Source: an uncultured Pelagibacteraceae bacterium (lineage in GTDB: Bacteria > Pseudomonadota > Alphaproteobacteria > Pelagibacterales > Pelagibacteraceae). Taken from it: a stretch of DNA of 64,000 bases. Shown one piece after another: positions 1-8,340 of the stretch. The notes below the pieces were generated by a model. It did not search any database and had not been told where the DNA came from. It saw nothing but the letters and a program-made list of their open reading frames with translations. The stretch lies in NCBI GenBank assembly GCA_902539235.1, contig CACBIC010000001.1:1-64000 (forward strand), given 5' to 3'. The first letter of the stretch is position 1. Each line of letters opens with the position of its first letter. A program made the position numbers and the translations under genes.

Positions 1-53
1 ATCCATTATTCTCATCATTTATAAAGGCTGCTAAAATCAATTCAAAAAAATGA
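1..53 (+). CDS. pyrG: CTP synthase, C-terminal end only (partial)
   Basis: Reading from base 3 gives 16 codons (PLFSSFIKAAKINSKK) ending in TGA. The two bases before them fit the end of a His codon, so the tail matches the conserved HPLF-xx-FI(K)AA end of CTP synthase, the glutamine-dependent UTP-to-CTP enzyme. The stop overlaps the kdsA start (ATGA). pyrG followed by kdsA is a usual alphaproteobacterial order, which supports the call despite the short length. The rest of the gene lies outside the window and the ORF track does not list it. Confidence 0.75.
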   Translation, partial: PLFSSFIKAAKINSKK

Positions 54-439
54 AAAATCATAAAGTTAAATGCTCTAATTTTGAGATCGCTAATGATAAA
101 CCATTTACTTTAATTGCCGGTCCTTGCCAGCTTGAAAGCGAAGAACATGCTTTAAAGATTTCAACTGAATTAAAAAAAATTACAAGCGAACTAGGTATAA
201 ACCTTATTTACAAAACTTCATTTGATAAAGCTAACAGAACAAGCCTTAAAGGCAAAAGGGGTTTGGGTTTAGAAAAATCTCTGCCAATATTTGATAAGAT
301 AAGAAAAGAAGTCGGTGTTCCAATTTTAACAGATGTTCACACTTCAGAACAATGCTCCATTGTTGCGAAGCACGTGGATATTTTACAAATTCCAGCTTTT
401 ATATTAAGGCAAACAATGAAATACTTTATTGGAAATTGA
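50..439 (+). pseudogene. kdsA: KDO-8-phosphate synthase, truncated after about residue 122
   Basis: Residues 1-122 match the N-terminal half of 3-deoxy-D-manno-octulosonate 8-phosphate synthase, which condenses arabinose 5-phosphate and PEP for lipopolysaccharide KDO. Visible motifs are LIAGPCQLES (residues 21-30), YKTSFDKANRTS (54-65) and the barrel-strand segment ILQIPAF..RQT (111-122). After RQT the protein ends in seven unrelated residues, because the DNA switches to a ppiD-like gene in another frame. The family is about 275-285 residues, so more than half of the TIM barrel and most catalytic residues are missing. As it stands it cannot be active. Gene identity is certain; whether the break is real or an assembly artefact cannot be told from sequence alone. 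Confidence 0.9.
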
Positions 440-1607
440 AAAGTTAGGTATAACAATCAACGACAATGCGCTTAGAAATATTATTAAAAATGACCAGCAA
501 TTTTTCAAAGATGGAAAATTTTCTAGAACAGAGTATGAAAAATTTCTTATTACGGCTGGGGTCAATGCTCCGCGGTTCGAAGAAAATATTGTTGAACAAG
601 AAAAGAGAAGGCAATTTTTAAGCTCTTTATCGGGGGGAATAGTTGTGCCACAAATGTTAGTTGAAAAAGAGTATCAAAAGGAAAATCAAACCAAAACTAT
701 CAAATATATTGATCTTGATAAGTATTATTCAAAAAATAAACCATCTAATAAAAATATGAAAGAACTTTATGAGAGGAATAAAGATGTTTTTTTCTCAGAG
801 TTCAAAAAAATTCAATACGCTGAGATTACTCCAGCAAAAATTACTGGAAGTAAAGAATATGATGAAAGTTTTTTTAAACAATTAGATATTATTGAAAATA
901 ATGTTTTGGATGGGCAATCTTTTGCTGAGACGGTTCAAAACGATAATTTAGAAATTATTTTAATTGAAAGAATTAATTCAAAAAAAGAGGACGAAAATAA
1001 AACTAAAATAAAAAACTTACCAGATGACTTATTTAAAAAAATATATAATTTAAGCTCAATCAAATCTCCTGAAATAATAAATTTTAATAATAAATTCTAT
1101 ATAGCTGAAATTTCTAATATTGAAAAAAAAACCCGATCATTTAATGATCCTGAGGTACAAGAGGCATTAATCGCTCAATTAAATTTTAAGAATAAAATTG
1201 AAAAAAATAACTCGATACTTAAAGATTTAAGTATGGGTGCCTTTAATAAAGAAAGATACGAAAAATTCGCTTTAGATAATCAGTTAGATATTAAAGATTA
1301 TCAAATTAAAGATTTAAAGCAAAATGAAATATTTACTGAGGGTATAATTAAGAGAATATTTTTAGCAAAAGATGGAGAAATTGAATTAATTACAAATAAT
1401 ACTTTAACTAAAAATTTTTTAATCCTAGCTATAAAAAGCGATTATAAAAAAATAAAAAAAGGTAGTAATGAATATGAACAATATGAAGCTAAAGCTCGTT
1501 TAAATTTGATAAATAAGATTTATCAATCTCATGATAGTAACCTTAATGAAAAATATAAAGTAGAATTAAATCAGAGAACAATAGATAGAGTTAAAAATTC
1601 ATTTTAA
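429..1607 (+). CDS. PpiD/SurA-like periplasmic folding protein, 5'-truncated
   Basis: This is the C-terminal 392 residues of a SurA_N/PpiD-type peptidyl-prolyl isomerase-like chaperone. It opens with LEIEKLGITINDNALRNII and FKDGKFSRTEYEKFL, the usual mid-part of the SurA_N domain. An N-terminal membrane anchor and roughly 100 residues are missing. The ORF start (TTG at 429) is only the first possible codon after an in-frame TGA at 417-419 and is probably not a real start. The region corresponding to the isomerase domain is weakly conserved. The stop overlaps the trpE ATG. A ppiD-like gene before trp genes is common in alphaproteobacteria. Family assignment is good; the 5' end is certainly not native. 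Confidence 0.75.
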   Translation: MEIEKLGITINDNALRNIIKNDQQFFKDGKFSRTEYEKFLITAGVNAPRFEENIVEQEKRRQFLSSLSGGIVVPQMLVEKEYQKENQTKTIKYIDLDKYYSKNKPSNKNMKELYERNKDVFFSEFKKIQYAEITPAKITGSKEYDESFFKQLDIIENNVLDGQSFAETVQNDNLEIILIERINSKKEDENKTKIKNLPDDLFKKIYNLSSIKSPEIINFNNKFYIAEISNIEKKTRSFNDPEVQEALIAQLNFKNKIEKNNSILKDLSMGAFNKERYEKFALDNQLDIKDYQIKDLKQNEIFTEGIIKRIFLAKDGEIELITNNTLTKNFLILAIKSDYKKIKKGSNEYEQYEAKARLNLINKIYQSHDSNLNEKYKVELNQRTIDRVKNSF

Positions 1608-3064
1608 TGCAATTAAATATTAGCTTTAACGATTTTAAAAAAAAACACTCGAAAAAAACTGATCAAATTTTATTTAAATCTTTAAACTGCAGGAATTATC
1701 ATAGAGTTGAAAATTTGTATAAATTTCTTTTAGCAGAAAAAAATAGCTTTATATTTGAGTCAGTTGAAAAAGGTGTCAATCGAGGTAGATATACAATAAT
1801 TGGTCTTAATCCAGACAAAATTTGGGATATTAAAAATAATACAGTTACATTAAGTATTAATAAGAAAAAAACTAAGATTAAGACTAATCCCTTAAAATAT
1901 TTAAATAAACTTATTAAGGAATTTAAAATTAAAATTCCAAAGCAATTACCCTCTATGGGTTCAATGTTAGTTGGTTATTTTTCTTATGATATTATTCGTT
2001 ACATAGAGAAGATACCAAATAAATGCAAAGATGATTTAAAGATTCCTGATGTGAGACTTTGCCGGCCAAAAAATTTAATAATTTATGATAATTTAAAAAA
2101 AAAAATACATTATATAGAAAATGTATATGCGGATGTTAAAATTAAAAATTATAAAGAAACTTACGATTCTATTCTAAAAAGGTTTGAGTTATATAAAAGT
2201 TTTGAAAATATTAAACTTCCAGATCAATTTACTTTCAAGCCTAATAAAAATTTAGTAAAATCTAACACTGCAAAAAATAAGTTTAAATTATTAGTTAAAA
2301 AAGCAAAAAATTACATTAAAAAAGGTGATATTTTTCAAGTTGTACTGAGTCAAAGATTTGAGAGAAAAATAAATAAAAGACCTATTGAAATTTATAATCA
2401 TTTAAGAAAGTCAAACCCGTCCCCTTTTATGTTTTATTTTAATTATGAAGACTTTAATGTTTTAGGAAGTAGTCCAGAAATATTAGTTAGACTTAGAAAG
2501 GGCGAAGTTACTATCAGACCCATCGCTGGCACAAGACCAAGAGGAAAAAATATTAAAGAAGATAAAAAATACATGATTGATTTACTTAGAGATAGGAAGG
2601 AATTAGCTGAACATCTTATGTTATTAGATCTTGGCAGAAACGATGTAGGCAAGGTTTCAAAGGTAAATACTGTAAAAGTTACCGAAAAATTTAAGGTGGA
2701 AAAGTATTCGCATGTTATGCACATTGTTTCAAATGTAGTTGGAAAATTTAATAAAAAACTTTCAATTTTTGAAACACTTTTATCAGGTTTTCCAGCAGGC
2801 ACAGTAAGTGGTGCTCCAAAAATACGAGCAATGGAAATCATTGATGAGCTTGAAAAAAATAGAAGAAAATTATATGCGGGCGGTATCGGTTACTTCACTC
2901 CGAATAATGAATTTGACACATGTATCGCTTTAAGGACAGCTCTAATCAAAAACGACAAGTTTTACGTTCAAGCTGGTGCTGGAATTGTTGCTGATAGCAA
3001 ACCAGAGAAAGAATATACTGAAACAGTTAATAAAGCCAAAGCTTTAATGAAAGCAGTTGATTAA
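1607..3064 (+). CDS. trpE: Anthranilate synthase component I
   Basis: TrpE (485 aa) makes anthranilate from chorismate using ammonia from TrpG, the first committed step of tryptophan synthesis. The chorismate-binding C-terminal half carries PFMFYFNYEDFNVLGSSPE, RPIAGTRPRG, LGRNDVGKVS, FPAGTVSGAPKIRAME and QAGAGIVADSKPEKEY. The N-terminal FESVEKG..RGRY resembles the LLES-type tryptophan feedback site. The ATG overlaps the preceding stop (TAATG), and trpG follows with no gap, so trpE-G-D-C form one translationally coupled run. TrpE is separate here, not fused to TrpG as in rhizobia. No leader peptide or attenuator is seen, because the gene starts inside the upstream ORF. Confidence 0.97.
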   Translation: MQLNISFNDFKKKHSKKTDQILFKSLNCRNYHRVENLYKFLLAEKNSFIFESVEKGVNRGRYTIIGLNPDKIWDIKNNTVTLSINKKKTKIKTNPLKYLNKLIKEFKIKIPKQLPSMGSMLVGYFSYDIIRYIEKIPNKCKDDLKIPDVRLCRPKNLIIYDNLKKKIHYIENVYADVKIKNYKETYDSILKRFELYKSFENIKLPDQFTFKPNKNLVKSNTAKNKFKLLVKKAKNYIKKGDIFQVVLSQRFERKINKRPIEIYNHLRKSNPSPFMFYFNYEDFNVLGSSPEILVRLRKGEVTIRPIAGTRPRGKNIKEDKKYMIDLLRDRKELAEHLMLLDLGRNDVGKVSKVNTVKVTEKFKVEKYSHVMHIVSNVVGKFNKKLSIFETLLSGFPAGTVSGAPKIRAMEIIDELEKNRRKLYAGGIGYFTPNNEFDTCIALRTALIKNDKFYVQAGAGIVADSKPEKEYTETVNKAKALMKAVD

Positions 3065-3631
3065 ATGAAAATTTTATTAATAGATAATTACGATAGTTTT
3101 ACTTACAATTTATTCCATTACATTTCAAAGATTAGGAAAAACGTAGAGGTAGTTAGAAATGATAAGATAGACGGAAAAACTATCTTAAAAAGGAAATATG
3201 ATAAAATAGTAATATCCCCCGGCCCCGGTAATCCTAATCAAGCCGGTAATTGTCTCAAAATTGTAAATGCAGTTTACAAAAAAATTCCAATTCTTGGGGT
3301 TTGTTTGGGTCATCAAATAATTGGCCAAGTTTTTGGAGGTAAAATTGTAAATGCTAAAAATTTAATGCACGGAAAAACCAGCAAAATTAAGCATAATAAA
3401 ATAGGTTTATTCAAGAATATTCAAAATAATTTTGAGGCTACTAGATATCATAGCCTAGTGGTAGATCGTAAAAAATTCCCGAAAAAACTCATAATTACTG
3501 CTGAAACTAATAATAAAACAATTATGGGATTAATGCATAAAGATTACAATATACATGGCTTTCAATTTCATCCTGAGAGTATAAGTACAAAGGTAGGAAT
3601 GAAATTAATTAAAAATTTTATAACTAATTAA
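3065..3631 (+). CDS. trpG: Anthranilate synthase component II (glutamine amidotransferase)
   Basis: This class I glutamine amidotransferase (188 aa) supplies ammonia to TrpE. It shows the N-terminal LLIDNYDSFTYNL motif, the ISPGPGNP oxyanion region, the nucleophile elbow ILGVCLGHQIIG with Cys80, and the C-terminal FQFHPES with His169 and Glu171. The start ATG directly follows the trpE stop, with one base between this stop and trpD. Such subunits can also serve as PabA for 4-aminobenzoate synthesis. Placement between trpE and trpD makes the tryptophan role primary. Confidence 0.97.
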   Translation: MKILLIDNYDSFTYNLFHYISKIRKNVEVVRNDKIDGKTILKRKYDKIVISPGPGNPNQAGNCLKIVNAVYKKIPILGVCLGHQIIGQVFGGKIVNAKNLMHGKTSKIKHNKIGLFKNIQNNFEATRYHSLVVDRKKFPKKLIITAETNNKTIMGLMHKDYNIHGFQFHPESISTKVGMKLIKNFITN

Positions 3632-3632
3632 A

Positions 3633-4628
3633 ATGACAAATTTAATTGATATTTTAAAAAATGGTAAAAATCTTTCATTTGATGAAAGTAAAACTCTTTT
3701 TAATGAGCTTATGGAAGGAAAATATAACGATAGTGCAATCATAGAAATATTAGAGTCCCTTTCAAAAAAAGGTGAAACTAAAGATGAATTGGCTGGGGGA
3801 ATTTTTGTTTTAAGAGAAAAGGCAACAAAAGTAGATGCTGATCAAAATACAGTTGATACATGCGGAACAGGTGGAGATGGACAAAATTCATTAAATATTT
3901 CTACTGCAGCTGCAATTGTTTTAGCAAGTTTGGGAGTAAAGGTTGCTAAACATGGTAATAAAGCCGTTTCCTCGAATTGTGGTTCAGCTGATGTGTTAGA
4001 GGCCCTTAAAATTAATATAAACTTAAAACCTAATGAAGCTGAAGAGAGTATAAAAAAATTCAATTTTGCATTTATGTTTGCTCCTAATTACCATTCAGCG
4101 ATGAAATATGTTGGGCCTGCTAGAAAGAAAATGGGAAAGAAAACAATTTTTAATTTAATTGGACCTTTAAGCAGTCCTGCCCAAATAAAAAGGCAAGTCG
4201 TTGGAGTGTTTCATAAAAAATGGATGAAACCTTTTGCAGAGGCACTGAAAGATAATGGTGTTATCCATGCGTACATAGTTCATAGCGATGATGGTATGGA
4301 TGAGATCTCACCTTTTGCAAAAACAAGCGTAGTTGAACTTAAAGATAAAAAAATTAAAGAATTTATCATTGACCCAAAAACTTTAGGTATTAATTGTAAA
4401 GATAAAGAAAGTTTAAAAGGAAAAAATGCTGAATATAATTCGGAAAAAATAATAGAAATTTTTAAAGGAAAAAAAAATGAATTTTCCCAGTCTGTTGCTC
4501 TTAATGTCGCTGCAGGATTAATTGTTTCAGGTAAGGAAACTGATTTTAAAACAGCATTTGAAATAGCTACAAAACATTTAAATTCAGGAAACGTGTTCCA
4601 ACACTTAACTAAGATTCAATCTTATTAA
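3633..4628 (+). CDS. trpD: Anthranilate phosphoribosyltransferase
   Basis: TrpD (331 aa) transfers phosphoribose from PRPP to anthranilate. The signature segments are present in order: DTCGTGGDGQNSLNIST for PRPP/Mg binding, KHGNKAVSSNCGSADVLEAL, FMFAPNYHSAMKYVGPAR, and VVGV followed by VHSDDGMDEISP. Length and motif order are normal for the nucleoside phosphorylase-like class III transferases. It lies one base after trpG, and its stop overlaps the trpC start (TAATG), consistent with a trpEGDC operon. Confidence 0.97.
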   Translation: MTNLIDILKNGKNLSFDESKTLFNELMEGKYNDSAIIEILESLSKKGETKDELAGGIFVLREKATKVDADQNTVDTCGTGGDGQNSLNISTAAAIVLASLGVKVAKHGNKAVSSNCGSADVLEALKININLKPNEAEESIKKFNFAFMFAPNYHSAMKYVGPARKKMGKKTIFNLIGPLSSPAQIKRQVVGVFHKKWMKPFAEALKDNGVIHAYIVHSDDGMDEISPFAKTSVVELKDKKIKEFIIDPKTLGINCKDKESLKGKNAEYNSEKIIEIFKGKKNEFSQSVALNVAAGLIVSGKETDFKTAFEIATKHLNSGNVFQHLTKIQSY

Positions 4629-5419
4629 TGACAAATATTTTAGAAAAAATTATTGAGGAAAAAAAACAATCTTTAATATTAACTAAAAAGGAGAAATCTT
4701 TTGATGTTTTAGAAAAAAATATTAAAGTACAAAATTTTTTTAATTTTAAAGAGACTATCCAAAACAATAAAGGTATTTCATTAATTTCAGAAATAAAAAA
4801 AGCTAGCCCATCAGCTGGAATTCTAATTAATGATTTTAATCATTTAGACATAGCTAAAATGTACATAAATAACGGCGCTACTTGTCTTTCTGTATTGACG
4901 GAGGAAAAGTATTTTTTAGGTAAATTAGACTATATTCAAGACATTAAAAAAAAATTTAAAATACCAATCTTAGCAAAAGATTTTTTTATAGACCCCTATC
5001 AAATCGCTTTATCTAAAAGCTATGGCTGTGACTGTATATTAATAATTATAGCTGCTCTAAACGGCAGCCAAGCTGATGAAATTTATTCAGAGGCATTAAA
5101 ACACAATTTATCTGTAATAGTTGAAGTACATAATCAAAAAGAGGCTGAAATGGCTTTAAAATATGATCAGGCCTTAATTGGGATTAATAATAGAAATTTA
5201 AAAACACTTGAGGTTTCTCTAAATAATACAATTTCAATTTTTGAAATAATTAAAACACATAAAGGACCAATTATTTCTGAAAGCGGAATTAAAAATGAAG
5301 ATGATGCAAAATATATTTACGAAAAAACTGGAATTAAAAATTTTTTAATTGGAGAATCACTTTTAAAATCCGACAAACCTGATGAATTAATGCGAAAATT
5401 AATTCAAATTTCTCAATAA
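4628..5419 (+). CDS. trpC: Indole-3-glycerol phosphate synthase
   Basis: TrpC (263 aa) closes the indole ring, turning CdRP into indole-3-glycerol phosphate. The TIM-barrel motifs are SLISEIKKASPSAGIL, TCLSVLTEEKYFLG, ILAKDFFIDPYQI, VEVHNQKEAEMAL, IGINNRNLKTLEV and ISESGIKNEDD. It is monofunctional, without a fused TrpF. It is the last trp gene in this run; trpF, trpB and trpA are not in the window. About 50-70 bp separate it from lexA, which has its own regulatory site. Confidence 0.97.
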   Translation: MTNILEKIIEEKKQSLILTKKEKSFDVLEKNIKVQNFFNFKETIQNNKGISLISEIKKASPSAGILINDFNHLDIAKMYINNGATCLSVLTEEKYFLGKLDYIQDIKKKFKIPILAKDFFIDPYQIALSKSYGCDCILIIIAALNGSQADEIYSEALKHNLSVIVEVHNQKEAEMALKYDQALIGINNRNLKTLEVSLNNTISIFEIIKTHKGPIISESGIKNEDDAKYIYEKTGIKNFLIGESLLKSDKPDELMRKLIQISQ

Positions 5420-5452
5420 ACTAGCCGCTTTTTTGAAGTTGTAATTTAAAAA

Positions 5453-5467
5453 GAACTTTTATAGAAC
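5453..5467 (+). promoter_or_regulatory. SOS box (LexA operator), GAAC-N7-GAAC
   Basis: GAACTTTTATAGAAC is a perfect GAAC-N7-GAAC direct repeat, the complement of the GTTC-N7-GTTC LexA box known in alphaproteobacteria. It ends 22 bp before the preferred lexA ATG at 5490, where a promoter would lie, so LexA should repress its own gene. The exact match and position make the call strong; the alphaproteobacterial consensus is from general knowledge. Confidence 0.85.
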
Positions 5468-5489
5468 ATTAATGTACGAGGTTTGTTCT

Positions 5490-6164
5490 ATGCTTACAAA
5501 AAAACAAAAAAACTTATTAATATTTATCAATAAGAAGATTAGATCTTCTGGCATTTCTCCGTCATACGAAGAAATGAAGAATTCACTCAACCTCAAGTCG
5601 AAATCTGGAATACATAGGTTAATTTCTGCTTTAGAAGAAAGAGGTTTCGTTAAAAGATTAGCACATAAAGCAAGAGCGTTGGAAGTAGTAAAACTGCCTG
5701 AAAATGCAAGCGCTAACGATATATTTAATACATTTACTCCAAGTGTAATTAAAGGTGGTCTAGACAAAAACGACAATAAATCTACAGATGTTTCTGTATT
5801 AGGAAGTATCGCTGCTGGTACGCCAATAGAAGCTATCCAACAAGAAGTAGATAGAGTTGCTCTACCAGAAGATTTACAAAATAATGGTGAACATTATGGT
5901 TTAAAAGTAAAAGGTGACTCAATGATAGAAGCAGGTATCGCTGATGGAGATACGGTAATTATCAAAAAGGTTTCTAATGTCGATAATGGTCAAATTGCAG
6001 TTGTATTAATCGATGATCAGGAAGCTACTTTGAAAAGAGTTAGAAAAAAAGGTAACACTATTGCTCTTGAAGCGGCAAACAGAAATTATGGAACAAAAAT
6101 TTATGCTGCTAGCAGAATAAAAATTCAAGGCAAACTTGTTTCTTTATATAGAAACTTTCACTAA
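5490..6164 (+). CDS. lexA: SOS repressor LexA
   Basis: LexA represses DNA-damage genes and cleaves itself when stimulated by RecA. The N-terminal winged helix is GISPSYEEMKNSLNLKSKSGIHRLISALEERG. The C-terminal S24 peptidase domain has the Ala109-Gly110 cleavage site (GSIAAGTPIE), Ser144 in GDSMIEAGI and Lys182 in EATLKRV. I prefer the ATG at 5490 (224 aa, MLTKKQKNLL) over the ORF-track start at 5472. Its N-terminus matches the family, a GAGG ribosome site sits 8 nt upstream, and the earlier ATG lies almost on the SOS box. It follows the trp genes and precedes gltX by 19 bp. Confidence 0.95.
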   Translation: MLTKKQKNLLIFINKKIRSSGISPSYEEMKNSLNLKSKSGIHRLISALEERGFVKRLAHKARALEVVKLPENASANDIFNTFTPSVIKGGLDKNDNKSTDVSVLGSIAAGTPIEAIQQEVDRVALPEDLQNNGEHYGLKVKGDSMIEAGIADGDTVIIKKVSNVDNGQIAVVLIDDQEATLKRVRKKGNTIALEAANRNYGTKIYAASRIKIQGKLVSLYRNFH

Positions 6165-6183
6165 AATAGTCTAATTAATAGGA

Positions 6184-7572
6184 ATGTCTTTTAATTGTAG
6201 GTTTGCGCCCTCTCCTACTGGGCCTCTTCACATAGGCGGCGTTCGAACAGCCTTATTCAATTGGCTTTTAGCTAAAAAAAACAAGGGTAAATATTTTCTT
6301 AGAATAGAAGATACTGACAAAGAAAGATCTAAAGATGAATTCAAAAAACAAATTATTTCATCTTTGGCTTGGCTTGGAATTGAACATGATGGAGATGAAT
6401 ATATACAATCTAAAAATATATCTAAACACGTTGAAGTTGCAGAAGAACTACTTAAAAAAGGTTTTGCTTATAAATGTTATTGTTCTGAGGAAGAAATTAA
6501 TGAACAAAAAGAAAAATGTAAAAAACAAGGAATACCGTATGTTTATAATAGAAAATGGAGAGATGCTAAAGATTTAAAAATTCCAGACAGAGTAAAACCA
6601 GTAATAAGATTTAAAAGTAAAATATCAGGAAATACGATTATAAAAGATTTAGTACAAGGGGATAGAAATATTTCAAATTCTACTATTGAGGATTTTGTAA
6701 TTTTAAGAAAAGATAATACGCCAACATACCAGCTATCAGCCACGGTTGATGACCATGAAATGAAAATAACTCATGTTATTAGAGGAGATGATCATATGAT
6801 TAACTCTTTTAAACAGAGACAAATTTACGAAGCCATGGGTTGGGATGTTCCAAACTTTGCACACATTCCTTTAATTCATAGTGAACAAGGAAAAAAATTA
6901 TCAAAAAGAGATAATGCTTCCACTCTTGAGGATTATATTAAGATAGGGGTTATTTCAGATGCTTTGAGGAATTATTTATTAAGATTGGGATGGTCTTACA
7001 AAGATAAAGAAATTTTTACGAAGCAGGAAAGTATTGACTTATTTGATCTAAATGGTGTTGGTAAATCTCCTTCAAAATTAGATATGAATAGGATTTATTC
7101 AATAAATGAGACATATATTAAGAGTATCGATCAGAAAGATCTTTTTAATTTTTTTAAAGAATACGTTTCAAAATACAAAAAACCTTTAAATCAATCAAAA
7201 GAGAGTATTCTTTTAAAATCTATGGGTTTTTTAAAAAATAAGGCAAAAACTCTAGAGGATATTTGGAATAATGCTCAATACATTATCAAAGATAAAATTG
7301 AGATTAGCGCAGATGATAAAAAGTTAATTGATGATTTATCAAAAAAAATAATAACTGAGTTTATAAATGAGTATGAAAAACTTTCCTCATTATCTAGAGA
7401 AACTTTAGAACCTTTAATTAAGTCTTTAATTGATAAACATAAAACTAATTTTAAAGGTGTAGGACAACCTTTAAGGATAGCGCTAGTTGGATCAAGATTT
7501 GGGCCTGGTCTTTATGATGTTATTCTCTCATTAGATAAGGCTGAAGTACTAAAAAGACTAAAACAAATTTAA
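6184..7572 (+). CDS. gltX: Glutamyl-tRNA synthetase
   Basis: This class I aminoacyl-tRNA synthetase (462 aa) charges tRNA-Glu. The HIGH-type motif is FAPSPTGPLHIGGVRTALFNW (HIGG at 16-19) and the KMSKS-type loop is KKLSKRDNAS near residue 238. The ATP-site segment LRIEDTDKERS and the tRNA-acceptor region ATVDDHEMKITHVIRGDDH are intact. The C-terminal anticodon-binding part is of normal length. In alphaproteobacteria a GluRS often also mischarges tRNA-Gln for GatCAB, but sequence alone does not decide that here. It overlaps the next ORF by one base (TAATG). Confidence 0.97.
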   Translation: MSFNCRFAPSPTGPLHIGGVRTALFNWLLAKKNKGKYFLRIEDTDKERSKDEFKKQIISSLAWLGIEHDGDEYIQSKNISKHVEVAEELLKKGFAYKCYCSEEEINEQKEKCKKQGIPYVYNRKWRDAKDLKIPDRVKPVIRFKSKISGNTIIKDLVQGDRNISNSTIEDFVILRKDNTPTYQLSATVDDHEMKITHVIRGDDHMINSFKQRQIYEAMGWDVPNFAHIPLIHSEQGKKLSKRDNASTLEDYIKIGVISDALRNYLLRLGWSYKDKEIFTKQESIDLFDLNGVGKSPSKLDMNRIYSINETYIKSIDQKDLFNFFKEYVSKYKKPLNQSKESILLKSMGFLKNKAKTLEDIWNNAQYIIKDKIEISADDKKLIDDLSKKIITEFINEYEKLSSLSRETLEPLIKSLIDKHKTNFKGVGQPLRIALVGSRFGPGLYDVILSLDKAEVLKRLKQI

Positions 7573-8339
7573 TGAAAGACGCGGTATCTTTCAGAACAAG
7601 AAAAACTTCTATTTACGATAAAAAATCTAATACTCCTTTTAAAATTAGTAGGTCTAAATTTTTCAACTTTATGAGCTGTAAAAGGTGCTTTTATTTAGAT
7701 CGTGTAAAAGGACTAAAAGAACCCTCAATGCCTGGATGGGCTCTCAACGTTGCAGTCGACGAGTTATTAAAGAAAGAATTTGATCAGTATAGAAAAGAAC
7801 AAAAACCCCATCCAATTATGGTTAAGCATAATTTAAACTTTGTACCTTATCAACACAAAGACTTAGATAATTGGAGAAATTCTTTGAAGGGTGGAATTTC
7901 ATATTTAGATGAAAAAACTAATCTTATAATTCACGGAGGTATTGATGATATTTGGTTTGATTTAAATGAAAAAAAATTAGTTGTTGTAGATTATAAAGCC
8001 CAATCGTCAACTTATCCAGTAACAGTTTCTTCTTATCTCGATGCTGAATGGCATCTTAGTTATAAATTACAGATGGATATTTATGTTCATATCTTAAGAA
8101 AAATGAATTTTAAAGTTTCAGACCGAACTTTTTTTTATGTTTGTAATGGGGAGAAAACAAATAATAAATTTGATAATAAGATAGATTTTAAGACGACACT
8201 AATCCCATACCGAGTAAATACTGATTGGATAGAGAAAAAAATAATTGAAATGAAAGATGTTCTAAACTTAGATGAACCACCTAAAATTGAAAAAACTTGC
8301 GAAAAGTGTGCTTATCTTGAAGGTGGAAAGAAATTTTAA
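7572..8339 (+). CDS. PD-(D/E)XK nuclease-family protein (RecB/Cas4-like) with four cysteines
   Basis: This 255-aa protein carries the RecB-type nuclease core: GGIDD (Asp125), VVVDYK (Asp140, Lys142) and QMDIY (Gln167, Tyr171) in the expected order and spacing. An N-terminal CKRC (Cys36, Cys39) and a C-terminal CEKC (Cys243, Cys246) bracket the core, as in Cas4/AddB-type nucleases where cysteines hold an Fe-S cluster. The spacing differs from classic one-plus-three Cas4. No cas genes or CRISPR repeats are nearby, so a repair or end-processing role is more likely. It is coupled to gltX by overlap and lies one gene from lexA. The nuclease fold is well supported; the substrate is unknown. Confidence 0.75.
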   Translation: MKDAVSFRTRKTSIYDKKSNTPFKISRSKFFNFMSCKRCFYLDRVKGLKEPSMPGWALNVAVDELLKKEFDQYRKEQKPHPIMVKHNLNFVPYQHKDLDNWRNSLKGGISYLDEKTNLIIHGGIDDIWFDLNEKKLVVVDYKAQSSTYPVTVSSYLDAEWHLSYKLQMDIYVHILRKMNFKVSDRTFFYVCNGEKTNNKFDNKIDFKTTLIPYRVNTDWIEKKIIEMKDVLNLDEPPKIEKTCEKCAYLEGGKKF

Positions 8340-8340
8340 T

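Noticed and set aside
5472-6164. lexA starting at 5472
   Set aside because: This ATG is almost on the SOS box; ATG 5490 has GAGG and a family-like N-terminus.
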